Origin: Bathymodiolus brooksi
Lineage: Eukaryota > Mollusca > Bivalvia > Mytilida > Modiolidae
Direction: 5' to 3'
DNA: 64,000 nucleotides
Assembly: GCA_963680875.1 (NCBI GenBank)
Contig: OY804579.1
Coordinates: 21,437,804 to 21,501,803, forward strand
Shown here: positions 46,425-57,265 of the stretch, piece by piece
Layout: the number at the start of each line of letters is the position of its first letter
Position numbering within the stretch: the stretch's first letter is position 1
Notes under the pieces: model-generated
The model's input: only the letters and a program-made list of their open reading frames with translations
The model's database searches: none
Told to the model about the DNA's origin: nothing
Program-made: the position numbers and the translations under genes

Positions 46425-46917
46425 CAGTCCATGGACATAAGTATTCGTCACCCTCGATTTTAAGCTATATATTTCATATAAAACCACATTTTTCAAAAAA
46501 ATTATTGTGAAGTCATTTATTTCTAAACGGATTTTGATCATTTTTGCACCAGAAGAAGCAGAAATATTTAAAGATTATTTGTTTATTTTAGCATGATTTT
46601 CCGTTAGATTGCCTTTATTTTCTTATGATTTAAAGACATTTTTTCTTCTGACGTCAAATTTGCTATATATTTTAGCAAAAATAAAATCGGAAAAATCAAC
46701 ATTTGTGTTTAATTCACTAGAAAACAAAAAAACATGCAGACAAAAATTACTATCAGATAAACAAATAAAATTCAAAGAATTCTGCGTGTCTTGAAATAAA
46801 GTTCATAAAAATCTGCCCAGAGATAGCTTTAAAATAATTTTTTTGAAAAAAAATGTGGTTTTATATGAAATATATAGTAAAAAATCGAAGTTGACGAATA
46901 CTTATGTCCATGGACTG
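46425..46917. mobile_element. Tc1/mariner-like MITE, 493 bp, TA flanked
   Basis: CAGTCCATGGACATAAGTAT at the left end is exactly inverted at the right end; the inverted repeats extend about 83 bp with a few differences (for example CGTCACCCTCG versus CGTCAACTTCG). TA stands directly outside both ends (46423-46424, 46918-46919). A CAGT start, TA target and GGACATAAGTATTCG are typical of Tc1/mariner ends. The interior has no transposase frame. Confidence 0.8.
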
Positions 46918-47144
46918 TACTAACACTAATACTTCCTCTACATTCTATAGTAATCGTAGATCGTATAAGTATAGCGCAAATATTATTCAGGTAAGTATAT
47001 GCACTTGATGGAAACCGAAAATCGAAGAGTATGAATTGCGCGACGTCAGAACGATTTAATTTATTTGGCGCCGAGACGTCGTATGACGTGGTATAATTCG
47101 GCAACGTTGCAAACGTTATAATTTTGAATCTGGCACTGAATATA

Positions 47145-47357
47145 GTTGAATTTTTCGTTGTAAATTTTATTTGTGTTAGATTATTTGCTGTTGGAAATTA
47201 CTACGCCATTGATTGTTTACATCTGACGTCGTCATGGAGGCACGTGCAAGTTCGGATTTGAGTTTCATTGGGATGTGAAACATCTCTTTTATAATCATGT
47301 GACCACTTCATAACCAATCATATTGTAACATTTCAATGAAAAACGGAAGTAATGTAA
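47145..47357. repeat. Direct repeat copy A, about 213 bp
   Basis: TGAATTTTTCGTTGTAAATT to ACGGAAGTAATGTA is over 90% identical by eye to 47962-48172. In copy B this block follows the foldback repeat by about 40 bp. Copy A lacks an adjacent foldback, but one stands at 42694. Confidence 0.85.
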
Positions 47358-47649
47358 TTATTACAGAATACAAACAATACATACACACATAGCAACGTGA
47401 CGTTATAATATAGCAATGACTTTCATGACGTTTAATTCCCGCAAAAAAGTTAATGCCGTTCCATCTTTGTATTCAGTCCTGCTTTAACTGACATTCTTAA
47501 TGTCTCATTAGGAGCTATAATTATAGGTAGTATCACAACAAGCGTTTCCAGGGGAACATGGATTCTGAGTGATCGCTTAGTTATATTTTTCGGCGCAAAA
47601 ACAAAATCCGGTTTTTGCTTGTCGTAATTGTGACAGGCACTTTCAAGAA

Positions 47650-47690
47650 AGCGTAGCTGATGAAGGTTGTTCCATCAACGTGTCGTGCGC
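47650..47690 (+). ncRNA. Hammerhead-like motif, degenerate
   Basis: GCGTAGCTGATGAAGGTTGT, TCCATCAACGTGTCGTGCGC. The CTGATGA core is present, but GAAA is changed to TCAA, so cleavage is not expected. Same family as 33326-33365, plus strand. Confidence 0.5.
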
Positions 47691-47796
47691 ATTAATTATG
47701 TTTTTATGTATTTATCAGAATATTTGTCAATGCAAATACAGGTAGACATAAACATGAACGCATAAAAAGCATGCGTATATGATATATGCCTTGATT

Positions 47797-47924
47797 TAAG
47801 AATTGAATGCATTCTTCTGAAGTTTCATTGGGGTATGAAAGCGTTGACCGAAGCACATTTTCAATGAAGCGCTACCTGTTGAATATACCCCAATGAAACG
47901 TCATAAAAATGCATTCAATTCTTA
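47797..47924. repeat. Foldback repeat, copy 2
   Basis: TAAGAATTGAATGCATTCTT and GTTTCATTGGGGTATGAAAG are mirrored by TATACCCCAATGAAAC and ATGCATTCAATTCTTA, with decay on the right arm. The following TTATATTTAAATC holds the TTAA that is occupied by piggyBac CCCTTTC in copy 1. Confidence 0.8.
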
Positions 47925-47961
47925 TAGTTATATTTAAATCACACCAAAATTTAATATATTT

Positions 47962-48172
47962 GAATTTTTCGTTGTGCATTTTATTTGTGTTAGATTATTG
48001 GCTGTTGGAAATTACTACGCCATTGATTGTTTACATCTGACGTCGTCATGGAGGCACGTGCAAGTTCGTATTTGAGCTTCATTGGGATGTGAAACATCTC
48101 TTTTATAATCATGTGACCACTTCATAGCCAATCATATTGTAACATTTCAATGAAAAACGGAAGTAATGTATT
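47962..48172. repeat. Direct repeat copy B
   Basis: Partner of 47145-47357. Together with 47797-47924 it appears to form one dispersed element of about 375 bp. Confidence 0.85.
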
Positions 48173-48367
48173 TATTTTGCATTAAAATATATATATTTTT
48201 TTCTCAATGTAGGCTGCATGGAAATTGATTTCCAAATTCAAATTGTATTTGTAAGGTAAATTTTCGAGAATTGATGCATTCATCTTTAAAATATTTAAAT
48301 ATACCACACCATCGTAACTGTGTGCTAAATGCACTCTCAATTCGTTTTTCATTTATGTTTCAAGCGT

Positions 48368-48646
48368 AGAAGAAGAGTTTGAAGATACCAAAGGGGCAAT
48401 CAGAAACCGTGTATCGAAGAAGAACAGACAACACAATGGCCAAAAGAAAAAAGTACAAAAGGACAAAGAACGATCGACAAAACATACATATAAAACTAAA
48501 GATCGAGTAGTCCTCACTAAAAACCGGGGGTGAATTCAGGTGATCCAGAAGGGTAAGCAGTTCCTGCTCTGCTAGTGGCACCCGTCGTGTTAATCTAGTT
48601 ACAAACCCAGTAATAAGTCGTGAATGAGGAAAGGACTGGGAAGTGT
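48368..48646 (-). mobile_element. RT retroelement 3' UTR, type I, most complete copy
   Basis: Directly follows the RT stop on the minus strand. Reading sense: CAGTCCTTTCCTCATTCAC, TACTGGGTTTGTAACTAG, ATTAACACGACGGGTGCCAC, GAACTGCTTACCCTTCTGG, TTCACCCCCGGTTTTTAG, TTTGTCCTTTTGTAC, TTTTGGCCATTGTGTTGTCT, TTCTTCGATACACGG, CCCCTTTGGTATCTTCAAAC. This single element contains unexpanded forms of the segments that became the 56-bp and the 66-bp arrays. Confidence 0.85.
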
Positions 48647-49106
48647 TTACGACAAGCGGAACATATCCGTGGTCATTTGTGAAACAGATATTCCATAACG
48701 GTCAACCAAGTCATGGTCGCGACCGTAACATTTTCAAAGTGATGACTTCAACTTTACCAAAAGGAACCCTTGGTTCAGTAGCTTCCTTGTTAGCAGCAAC
48801 CCTCTATCAAGGAAATCCTGATAGGAACCACAAGCTCTGGAATATCGTATCATCTGAGAGATGTATACTCCATATCCAGGTGCTGCTGGAATGTTGCTAC
48901 ATATAAATGGAAAGTTCACAATGGGAAAATTGAAATCATCTCTTTTGTCGTAAACTTTCGTTCTTAACCGACTCTCACTGTCGATTTCGATGTGTAGGTC
49001 AAGGCATGAAGCAGACCTATCTGTATCTGTGGTATCCTTTATTTCAAGCTCAATGGGATAGATGCGATCAACAAAATCACTAAATCTAGAATTATGTAGT
49101 GATATG
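48647..49106 (-). pseudogene. RT C-terminal half, lineage B
   Basis: The minus-strand frame begins just after the catalytic box (HNSRFSDFVDRIYPIELEIK) and continues through YDKRDDFNFPIVNFPFICSN, GYGVYISQMIRYSRACGSYQ and DFLDRGLLLTRKLLNQGF to SVSQMTTDMFRLS and a stop at 48647-48649. One in-frame TGA at 48734-48736 is the only break. The upstream part is truncated at about 49106, where another UTR copy abuts. It is clearly related to, but distinct from, the RT at 49615. Confidence 0.85.
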
Positions 49107-49111
49107 AAAAG

Positions 49112-49330
49112 TTTGAAGATACCAAAGGCGTAATCAAGAGCCGTAAATCAAATATGGACAGCCAATACAATGACCAACAGAACAAAAGGTAAAAAGGACA
49201 AACAACGATCTACAAAGTATTATACAGAAAGCTAAACATCGAGCAACACGAACCATTCTAAATCCAGGGGTGAACTCATGCGCTCCGGAAGAGTTAGCCA
49301 TCCATGCGCCACGTGTGAACTCGTCTTAAT
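49112..49330 (-). mobile_element. RT retroelement UTR copy, type I
   Basis: Antisense TTTGAAGATACCAAAGGCGT, GAGCAACACGAACCATTCT, CCAGGGGTGAACTCATGCGC, GCCACGTGTGAACTCG. It adjoins the truncated RT fragment without spacer. Confidence 0.75.
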
Positions 49331-49614
49331 TGTCAATGCATTGTGTATGTATTGGTTTTCCGAGTTGAGCAAACAATATAAACGAGTAAAAAAAAAGTAC
49401 TGGTTAGCACGATATCAACACAATTATTTTAAAGCAAGCAAATAAAAGAATCAGGACATGTTTGTGGTTGTTAACTAATGCAACGGAAATCACAGTTATT
49501 CTTATTAGTACAATATCAATAAGCCCATCATCACATTTCCTTGGCTCAAACGAAATATAAAGATGTATGGTTACATTTCTAACTGTAGGTTGTGGGTTGT
49601 TTTCGTGAAAAATC
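49331..49614. other. Anonymous sequence
   Basis: No gene is recognised. It lies before the RT pseudogene and may hold its truncation point. Confidence 0.4.
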
Positions 49615-50549
49615 AGTACTGCATTGGATAACCTGAAATCAAGATCTTTCTCTCAGGTATCCTCCATCAAAACCTTTGATTTTTCAACTCTATATACCAC
49701 CCTACCGCATGACAAATTAAAAACCCGCTTAAAAGAAACAATTCATAAAGCTTTTAGTCATAGAAACTATGGCTCAAAATTTGTTGTGTTAGGCTACAAT
49801 TCCACATATTTTTCAAACAAAATTCATAAAGGTAAAACATGCTACTCCGAGGAACAAGTGATCAGTATGCTGGAGTTCCTCATCGATAACATATTTGTCT
49901 CCTTTGGAGGGACACTGTTTCAGCAGGTCGTCGGCATACCAATGGGTACGAATTGTGCCCCTCTTCTAGCCGATTTATTTTTATACTCATATGAGTCGGA
50001 GTTTCTTCAAAAGCTTGTTAAAGATAAGAAGATTCATGAGGCTAGAGCCTTTAATTTCACATACAGGTATATTGATGACGTTTTATCTATCAATAATTCT
50101 AGATTTGCAGAATTTCTTCCATTGATATATCCTCCAGAGCTGGAAGTTAAAGAGACCACCGATACAGCTTCGTCCGCATCATTTTTGGGCTTATACCTCG
50201 AATTTGACGACAGTGGTCAACTCAGTACTAAAATTTATGATAAGCGGGACGACTTCAATTTTAAAATCATAAATTTTCCAAATATGTGCAGCAATATACC
50301 AGCTTCTCCTGCATATGGTGTTTACATCTCGCAATTGATTCGCTATGCAAGGACAGTAGCAATTATTCTGATTTCCTGAAACGTCATCTTCATCTGAGAA
50401 ACAGGCTACTGGACCAGGGCTATAAAAAGATTCGCCTTATTCGATCTCTTAAAAAGTTTATATTCCGATACCAATATCTTGTCGAAATATATTCCGTCTC
50501 TGCAGAAAAAATTATAAGCGATGCATTTTCATATAGTGAAAATGTATAA
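49615..50549 (+). pseudogene. Reverse transcriptase, lineage A, one frameshift
   Basis: From the Met at 49624, motif A FDFSTLYTTLPH lies at residues 18-29 (D19 catalytic), GIPMGTNCAPLLADLFLY at 104-121 and the catalytic YIDDV at 149-153. YDKRDDFNF and NIPASPAYGVYISQLIRYAR follow. A one-base loss near 50352, seen by comparison with 35421-35436, moves the frame; the C-terminus continues in another frame to the stop at 50547-50549. The N-terminal fingers are missing, so the copy is 5'-truncated. No endonuclease domain follows. The motif style suits a Penelope-like or related RT; I am not certain of the class. Confidence 0.85.
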
Positions 50550-50910
50550 AGATAAAGAGTCAAATATGTCAAGAATTTTTTTTGTCATTGTGTGACGTAA
50601 AAATATTTTTGACATTTACGTCACCGAATATGGTACTGCTTTGACAACTATTTTACCTATTTTGTTCCTGTATTTAAATACTGTTACAGTGACAGCCGGA
50701 ACCTTTGAACCGTAATGAGAGCGGGAGGTTTGGCGCCTTAAAATCTGATTCAACCCACCATTTCTTTAGAAATGCCTGTACCAAGTCAGGGTCATTACGG
50801 TTTTCACAGTTTTCCGGTTGTTGACTGATTTTGTCTGTTTATATAATTATGAGTTTTGACTTTCCCTTTGTAAGATTGTTCGGAGTTCGGTAATTGTGTT
50901 ATTACCTTTA
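50550..50910 (+). mobile_element. 3' UTR of RT lineage A
   Basis: Matches 35621-35978 and the inverted copy at 37448-37840. Contains GAGAGCGGGAGGTTTGGCGC and ends GGAGTTCGGTAATTGTGTTA. TTATGAGTTTTGACTTTCCC near the end parallels the position of the CCCTTTGG block in lineage B UTRs. Confidence 0.85.
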
Positions 50911-52861
50911 TCACAAATACAACACAACAATTTGCCACACTCCTATCACTATTCGAAAGGCCAAGATATAATAATAATAAACAATATCAGAGTTAAGTAA
51001 ACAAACAAGAGATTAATAACCTTTTGGGTTAATGTTCATTTCAATACGAAGCACAAACATGGCATTTAAAGACACGACAGGGAGTCTTCTAAAGAACCAC
51101 TTTGTCATTACAGTGTCTTCTTTCAACGAGTTGGACACAAATAGATGTCAATGATGTATTACTTTAAGGTGGAGAGTAAGATAACATGACACGCAATGAA
51201 AGACTGGTATTTAGTCAGGCAAAAAACACTTCAATTATCCTAACTTTTTCTTATACTTTTTTTGTTATACACGTCTAACTTGAGTGCTGAAATAACCGCT
51301 TTAATGTAAGAACAATGAATGATTCTTTTAATTGTTGGTACATTTAGGTCCATTAAACAATATTTTTAATACCTATATTTGTACTACGGTCATTGTTAAA
51401 ATATGATTGGAAACTTATTCGTAAAGATAAATTATTTTATTGTCTTTTATGTTACATCAAATTCTAAAATGGTGTGGTACATTTCTGCCTAGTAAATAAA
51501 TAAAACTACATTCGATTAAGATTGCTATATACAACAAGCCATTCACGGAATATTTTCTTTCAAATTCTTTTTTTTTTCTTTCTTTCATTATTTAATAATT
51601 TAATTAAACACAATATGATATCGTGTCTTTTTCTCAAGATACACTGGAGTGGACAGGAATATGTTCTCTTACTTTAGAAATTGTTTTACAGACAAATATT
51701 GCCACCCAGGAATAAGTCTTATCATTAGTTGTATATTTAGAACAGTTCTCCATGCTTTTTACTTTCATCGTCATGGGAGATTATATTTTGAGGTGTTACC
51801 TTTTGACCACCAAGTCTGCTCTTCATCATTTCTCAATATCTGTAAATAAATACATGTGGCATGTTGCATCAGAACTGCTGCAAACGTATATATTTAATTT
51901 ATTATACACACCGCGTTTATGGAATAAATTGAGCAGGTACGGTAAAATTCAAAAGATTGGACAATTTTTTATTTATCCACCTGTGAACGTAAATCGGTCA
52001 GTTAAAACATTTCTTTATTATTCTCATTCAAATTGGTATTTATATCAAAGATAAATGCCATGCTTACTTGGGCACTTAAGCCAAATAAAATGCCAAAACA
52101 TTGTTTAATTCGATTAAGAAATGTCGGCTCACTGACCTTTTTTGTTTGCATAAGTTTTGTAATGGCGCCCAAGTCACGCTACCTAAAATCGGTCAACCAT
52201 AAAATAGTCATGTGGAACACCAATAGGCCAATGAGATTGCATTTTACAATATTTCTTAATTTGCTTTTTCCATATTTCCCCATTTTTTCATTAGATTGTG
52301 TTTGCTGTCACTTGTTTTCAGCAGAGAATTTCCCTGTTTTCATGTACAATTTAATCCATTTCCATGTACAGAATATTTATATTAAATCATATCTATTCCA
52401 CACAATTTCGCGCTAGAAATCTGAAAATTGTCTAAGGAATTACTTAATTTCAAAACGAAAACAATGCAACTGCCGTTGCCTAACAAAGCTGTAAATATAG
52501 GTCAGGATGCGCAATGGAATGTAAACAAACACATGATATGCAAATTATCCACTACGGACTGTGTGTTTCTGGAAATATTTGACTTTGATTATTAAATCAA
52601 AATGGTAGTAGTAAATCGGTACCATTTTGGCACCAAGACCTATAGATATCTTTTCTTATCTGTTTAAATCTCATTATTGTCTTGATCAACGTGAAAGTAA
52701 ATCGATTATCTATTTCTGGACGCAGTTTGCAGGATAAATGACGTCATCGACATCTGAACTCACGTGACAGCGCATTCCAAAGTGGTGACCGATACAGGTG
52801 TTGACCGATTTTAACGGACAAGAGGATAATTTTCAAAGGTATTTTCCTCAATCATAATTGA
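50911..52861. other. AT-rich anonymous DNA
   Basis: Several overlapping ORFs at 51649-52416 (up to 127 codons) have no motif I recognise and are rich in Phe, Leu and Ile as AT-rich chance frames are. No other feature is seen. Confidence 0.45.
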
Positions 52862-53042
52862 TCACCTGGTTTGTAACAAGAGTAACGCTACTGTTCCCAC
52901 TAGTGGAGCACCTGAGTTCACCCCATGTTTTAGTGGTGTTCGTGCTGCTCAATCATTAGTTTTTTGTGTAGTGTTTTGTGTATCATTGTGGTCCTTTGTT
53001 CTTTTTCATGTTGTCCTTCTTCGAATACCCCATTTGTTTCGT
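52862..53042 (+). mobile_element. RT retroelement UTR copy, type I
   Basis: ATCACCTGGTTTGTAACAAG, GAGCACCTGAGTTCACCCC, GTGTTCGTGCTGCTCAATC, TTGTCCTTCTTCGAATACCC. Confidence 0.75.
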
Positions 53043-53150
53043 CAGACTTATTTTACATACATCTGAGGGAGGAGAACCTTGGATTTAATAATAAATGTAT
53101 TACTTAAGAACTGTAATTTTCAATAACTTAAGTAGGTTAAGTTTCTGGTG
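53043..53150 (-). repeat. Fragment of the hammerhead-bearing repeat body
   Basis: CATCTGAGGGAGGAGAACCT and TTGGATTTAATAATAA match the body next to the hammerheads at 28.7 and 33.3 kb. The ribozyme part is absent. Confidence 0.45.
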
Positions 53151-54070
53151 CTTTCATACATATCACTTTCTGAAAACCAATAATTGCAAATTCTTTATAT
53201 AAGCATATATATATATATATTTAGATTTTCGGTTCGTCTTTACGTCCAGTTGTTTTATTTATGCTATTGTTATTTGTTAACGTATGGAGGCATCCAACAC
53301 AATGTTAAGTCGTTGTCTTTCTGTGTTCAATAATCTCATGTCTGAGGTAGGTGTTCGTCTGATGCTATTTGTGGAATTGTCGACCATCGCTGTTTGAAAT
53401 TTCTCTTCATAATTATATACAGTTACAAGTGATAGTTCATTGTCCAATCACAGAACTTAAAATAAGTGATAAAGTTGAGAAATAATTCATGGAAGCCATA
53501 GTTTGTTAAATATTTTAACATGAGTAGCTTTATTTTCCCACTGAGCGACAGCTACTGACACTTTTCATTTTAAACCAATTTTATTTTTAGTAACTTAAAG
53601 AACAATGCTGACAACATCGTAAAAGTAAATCAGTAAATGGGTGACAATGCGTCACCAGTGTTCCTAGGTAATAATCTAAAGGAAGAAGACATATTACAAA
53701 AGTGGAATTCGATAGATGGTAATCTAAAGTATTTTTTCTGGAGAAAATGAATTTGTAGAGAAACAAAAACAACATTTTAATATTTGTTTATACCACAGTA
53801 CATGAAATCACACAGGAATGATGTCCATAATTTTTCCGTTAATATTCATGTGCGACGTACAAAATATCAAGGCATTTCATCACGGCCTTTTGTAAACAAC
53901 CAATAAAGGACGTCATATTAGTATAATAATTATTATTCTATTTTCATTTATATTTTGCAATATTAACCATTTTAATAAACATTGCTACGTGTGTATTATT
54001 TTACCTCTATATCATCCATATAACCATAGCATAAGGTAGCATAAGATATTGAACGTACAGAGCGGAACAA
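53151..54070. other. Anonymous DNA with one decayed foldback arm
   Basis: 53472-53555 (GAAATAATTCATGGAAGCC, TTTTCCCACTGAGCGACAGC) resembles one arm of the palindrome at 18353. A TA tract lies at 53203-53220. No gene is recognised. Confidence 0.5.
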
Positions 54071-54074
54071 TTTG

Positions 54075-54172
54075 CTGCACCGGTTTCCTCCACCAATAAA
54101 ACTGACCGCCACGATATAACTGAAAAAATTGCTAAAAGTGGCGTTAAACACTATCAAACCAATCAATCAACT
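54075..54172 (+). mobile_element. SINE fragment with AATC tail
   Basis: GGTTTCCTCCACCAATAAAA, CTGACCGCCACGATATAACT, AAAAGTGGCGTTAAACACTA and a CCAATCAATCAA tail. Same family as 11185. Confidence 0.75.
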
Positions 54173-54639
54173 TCTTTTTCCGAGTACCGTGGAGGAGACT
54201 CCAAGGTAGGAATGTGAAACTTCCCACTGAAGTAGTGCTAAAGCTTAAATGACTTAGGTGCACACAAAAAATGCGTTCACATATTTTTGAAACAAGTTTA
54301 TTATATTTCTGCGACATCGAGGATAGATATTATTTCCTTTTGAAAAAAATGTAATCATATTCATGATTCAACACCATAACCCTAATCCGGAACAGTTGTC
54401 TACTAGCATACACATTCTTGACAGTAAACTATATTAAAAATATATCAACAACTTTTTCATTAGAGTAACTGATCAATTTGTACAAAGGCATGTATTTCAA
54501 TTATGGCGAAATTGATGTTCAGAGCTAACGAGTACAGGAACTTTTAGAATAAATTCTCGCAATAAATAACAACTAGCGAATAAACCCGACCGCTTCGAAT
54601 TACAAACCAAACAAACCATAGGTGAACACATGACACTTG
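54173..54639. other. Anonymous sequence
   Basis: No gene is recognised. Confidence 0.4.
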
Positions 54640-54830
54640 AAAATAAACATTAGAGAAAACCGGAAATCATGAATGGACAATCCAGAGACACTGGCAACAT
54701 TGGACACAAGACACAGGACAAACAAAAACAAAGCTAAAAAGATGAGCAACACGGGCACCACCATATAGTCGTGGGTGAAACCAGGTGCTCGTGAACGGGA
54801 AGTAGTTCGAGAACGGAAAAGGAGTATTCC
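54640..54830 (-). mobile_element. Type II UTR copy
   Basis: Antisense ACATTAGAGAAAACCGGAA, TGGACAATCCAGAGACACTG, GGACACAAGACACAGGACAA, GATGAGCAACACGGGCACC, GAAACCAGGTGCTCGTGAAC. It holds, once, the segment expanded at 15002-17774. Confidence 0.75.
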
Positions 54831-54927
54831 AATATAAATAAATTGTTTTATTGTTGTTAAATGCAATCTACTTTGGCTTTCTAAAAATTAAGAAAAACAA
54901 AACAAAAACAAATAAACAAAACACACT

Positions 54928-55125
54928 ATCGTAATTGGACATGTAATACGTAGGAGAATATACTCCTACTTGTATATACCTTAACACGTACGGGGGTGTA
55001 TTTTACATAACCTAGCAGCTGTTAATCGTAAATGGACATGTAATACGTAGGAGAATATACTCCTACTTGTATATACCTTAACACGTACGGGGGTGTATTT
55101 TACATAACCTAGCAGCTGTTAACAC
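54928..55125. repeat. 97-bp tandem duplication
   Basis: TGGACATGTAATACGTAGGA to ACCTAGCAGCTGTTAA occurs twice with no visible internal difference. The unit contains the palindrome GGAGAATATACTCC-like core. Confidence 0.95.
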
Positions 55126-56815
55126 GTCAAAATATCCACAAAGATTATTAATAATAAATTATTGTCTGGCAGTAAAATAACAGCTTGAGCATGTCTTTAT
55201 CCTTGTTTAAGAGTCACTGTTTTATATATCTCCTTCAAAAGCAAGCATGAATACAGTTGAGATTTTTATAAATATATAAAGATGGGGTATCTATTAGAAA
55301 AAAGGAATACAAGTAAAATATAAAATGAAAAGAAAGGAAATAAAAATGTCATACAACATCAAAAAGAACACAAGTGTGTTTGAAGATGATACATTTGTCT
55401 TGTTCTATGTATGTCACTTGTCCTGATATTCTCATTCAATACTACGAAGGTGTGATATATAAAAAAATTAGTTAAAAGGAAACAAGATTCTAAGTACAAT
55501 GAAACCTGTTTAAACTGAACCTTGAATTGAACTGAATTCTGTATAAATCGAATATGCTTAAATTTTCAATGTAGGAAATCTTTGTTAATTTAACCTATAT
55601 CAACAAATTAACCTGTATATTTCGGAAAAAAAATGGTATTAAGAAGGGTCAGGTAGTACCAGATTTCACTGTATCACAACGGATGACACTCGGAAATCCC
55701 GTAATGGTCGAATATTTCATTATTGCGATCAAAACAAAATGTGAGAGATAACAATAATTCATGTAGGTGGCACCATTTCGCAATAGTTGACAGTTGCATT
55801 AAAATTTATTAAAACACGTGTAATTTTAGATCCAAGCATTTTAGTCATTTGTCTCTTAAACAAAAACCTTTCAATTACGAAACATCCATTAAAACTCACC
55901 ATGACAAATCAATTAAAAATGAAATTATTTAACATTTTAAAAAATGACATAAAATTTTATATTTTATATTCACCATTATAAATTTTCAAAGGGCACAATC
56001 TATCATCAAGTATAAAGCTTAGTAAATTAACTGTTTAATCGAAAATTTGCTTTAAGTAGATGAAGCTACTTTGTTTTCATCGCCATAAATCAGCTTTAAC
56101 TTGAAATCGAATTAAGTTTGCTGTTCTATAAGCAATTTAATCACAAGTTGTAAATCCCCGGCGATATCATCAACGAATCTTTTATAGGCCGTAAATACTA
56201 CATTTCATTACGCCTGTCATCTAAACAACTGAAATAACGGAAATAAGTATTTCAAATACTATTTATGAATGAAAATAAACAAATAAGTCCAATTTTATTC
56301 GTTGCAAAAATTATTGCATACACAAAAAATACTTAATCCGAATATCGATAAAAAAAATAATTCGCTTGAATGCTTATATTTTGATTTGAAAGGAGGTGAC
56401 ATCTATAATCAATACAATATCGATATAGCCTATATTACTCGTGATCGCTTCCTGTAAATAAGAATTTCTGTTTCCTATGTATTATTTCAGAATATTCAAA
56501 ATATTTGTGTGGAAAAACACTGACACTTTCCTAGTGGTAAACTAATGGATTAAAGAAATCAATCCTTCATGTAAGTATCAGCTAATTAAATTGTTTTATT
56601 ATTGACCATATAAAGTTTATATTTAAATTGTCTCACATAGAAACTTAGATTCATTTCGCTACGCCAATTTTTTCTCCAATTGCTCATTGAAGTAACATAC
56701 GTATCAAAAGAGAATATGAAAAGGGCTGTCTGAAAACAGCTGACATGCTGCTCACTGGACGTTACGAGTATTCAATCCATTTTGAATATGCTACACTGCC
56801 GTTTCAAGATTGTAA
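55126..56815. other. AT-rich anonymous DNA
   Basis: No gene or repeat is recognised. Confidence 0.5.
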
Positions 56816-56978
56816 GTGTGTCGCCACATTCGGTTTTCTGTGTAGTAATTTGTCGATTATTTTTCTTGTCCTTTTCTCCCCTTTCCTTTGGCCAATGTAT
56901 TGTCTGTGTTTCTTCGAATTACGTCTTCTGATTTTATTTTTGGCGTCTTCAAACTTTTATTGTGATTCTACGTCGTTG
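56816..56978 (+). mobile_element. RT retroelement UTR copy, distal part
   Basis: GGTTTTCTGTGTAGTAATTT, CTTTGGCCAATGTATTGTCT, TTCTTCGAATTACGTCTTCT, TTTTTGGCGTCTTCAAACTT. An ORF at 56745 runs through it and is not a gene. Confidence 0.7.
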
Positions 56979-57134
56979 ATATAATGTTCAGAATAACGTA
57001 TTGTAAAAGAAATGAATCGACTAATCCAATCATTATTAACTGAACGTGTCACTCTTGAATATGACAATTATCGTTTTGAAATACAGCCACTGCAATTGTA
57101 AAGCAACATATTGTAAACATGTTACAATAGTTTA

Positions 57135-57265
57135 AATATGAAAAGAAAGCTTAAACAGTGATGCTCAACAAGTCCACCAATATCAACAAAACGAACAATC
57201 ACCTCTCTCCTCAACTCGCTGAACTAAGAAAAAACTACGACATATTATGTTGGAAATCCAGGTCT
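57135..57265 (+). repeat. Dispersed repeat with the CCACCAATATCAACAAA core
   Basis: AAGAAAGCTTAAACAGTGAT, then the core, then CACCTCTCTCCTCAACTCGC and TTGGAAATCCAGG. Third of three copies. Confidence 0.6.

Noticed and set aside
46829..47104. 91-codon minus-strand ORF
   Set aside because: About half lies in the terminal inverted repeat of the Tc1-like MITE, and the mirrored arm gives a similar peptide at 46319-46510.
51649..52416. Possible host membrane-protein gene
   Set aside because: Overlapping short ORFs in AT-rich DNA, no motif, no splice or start context that I can support.
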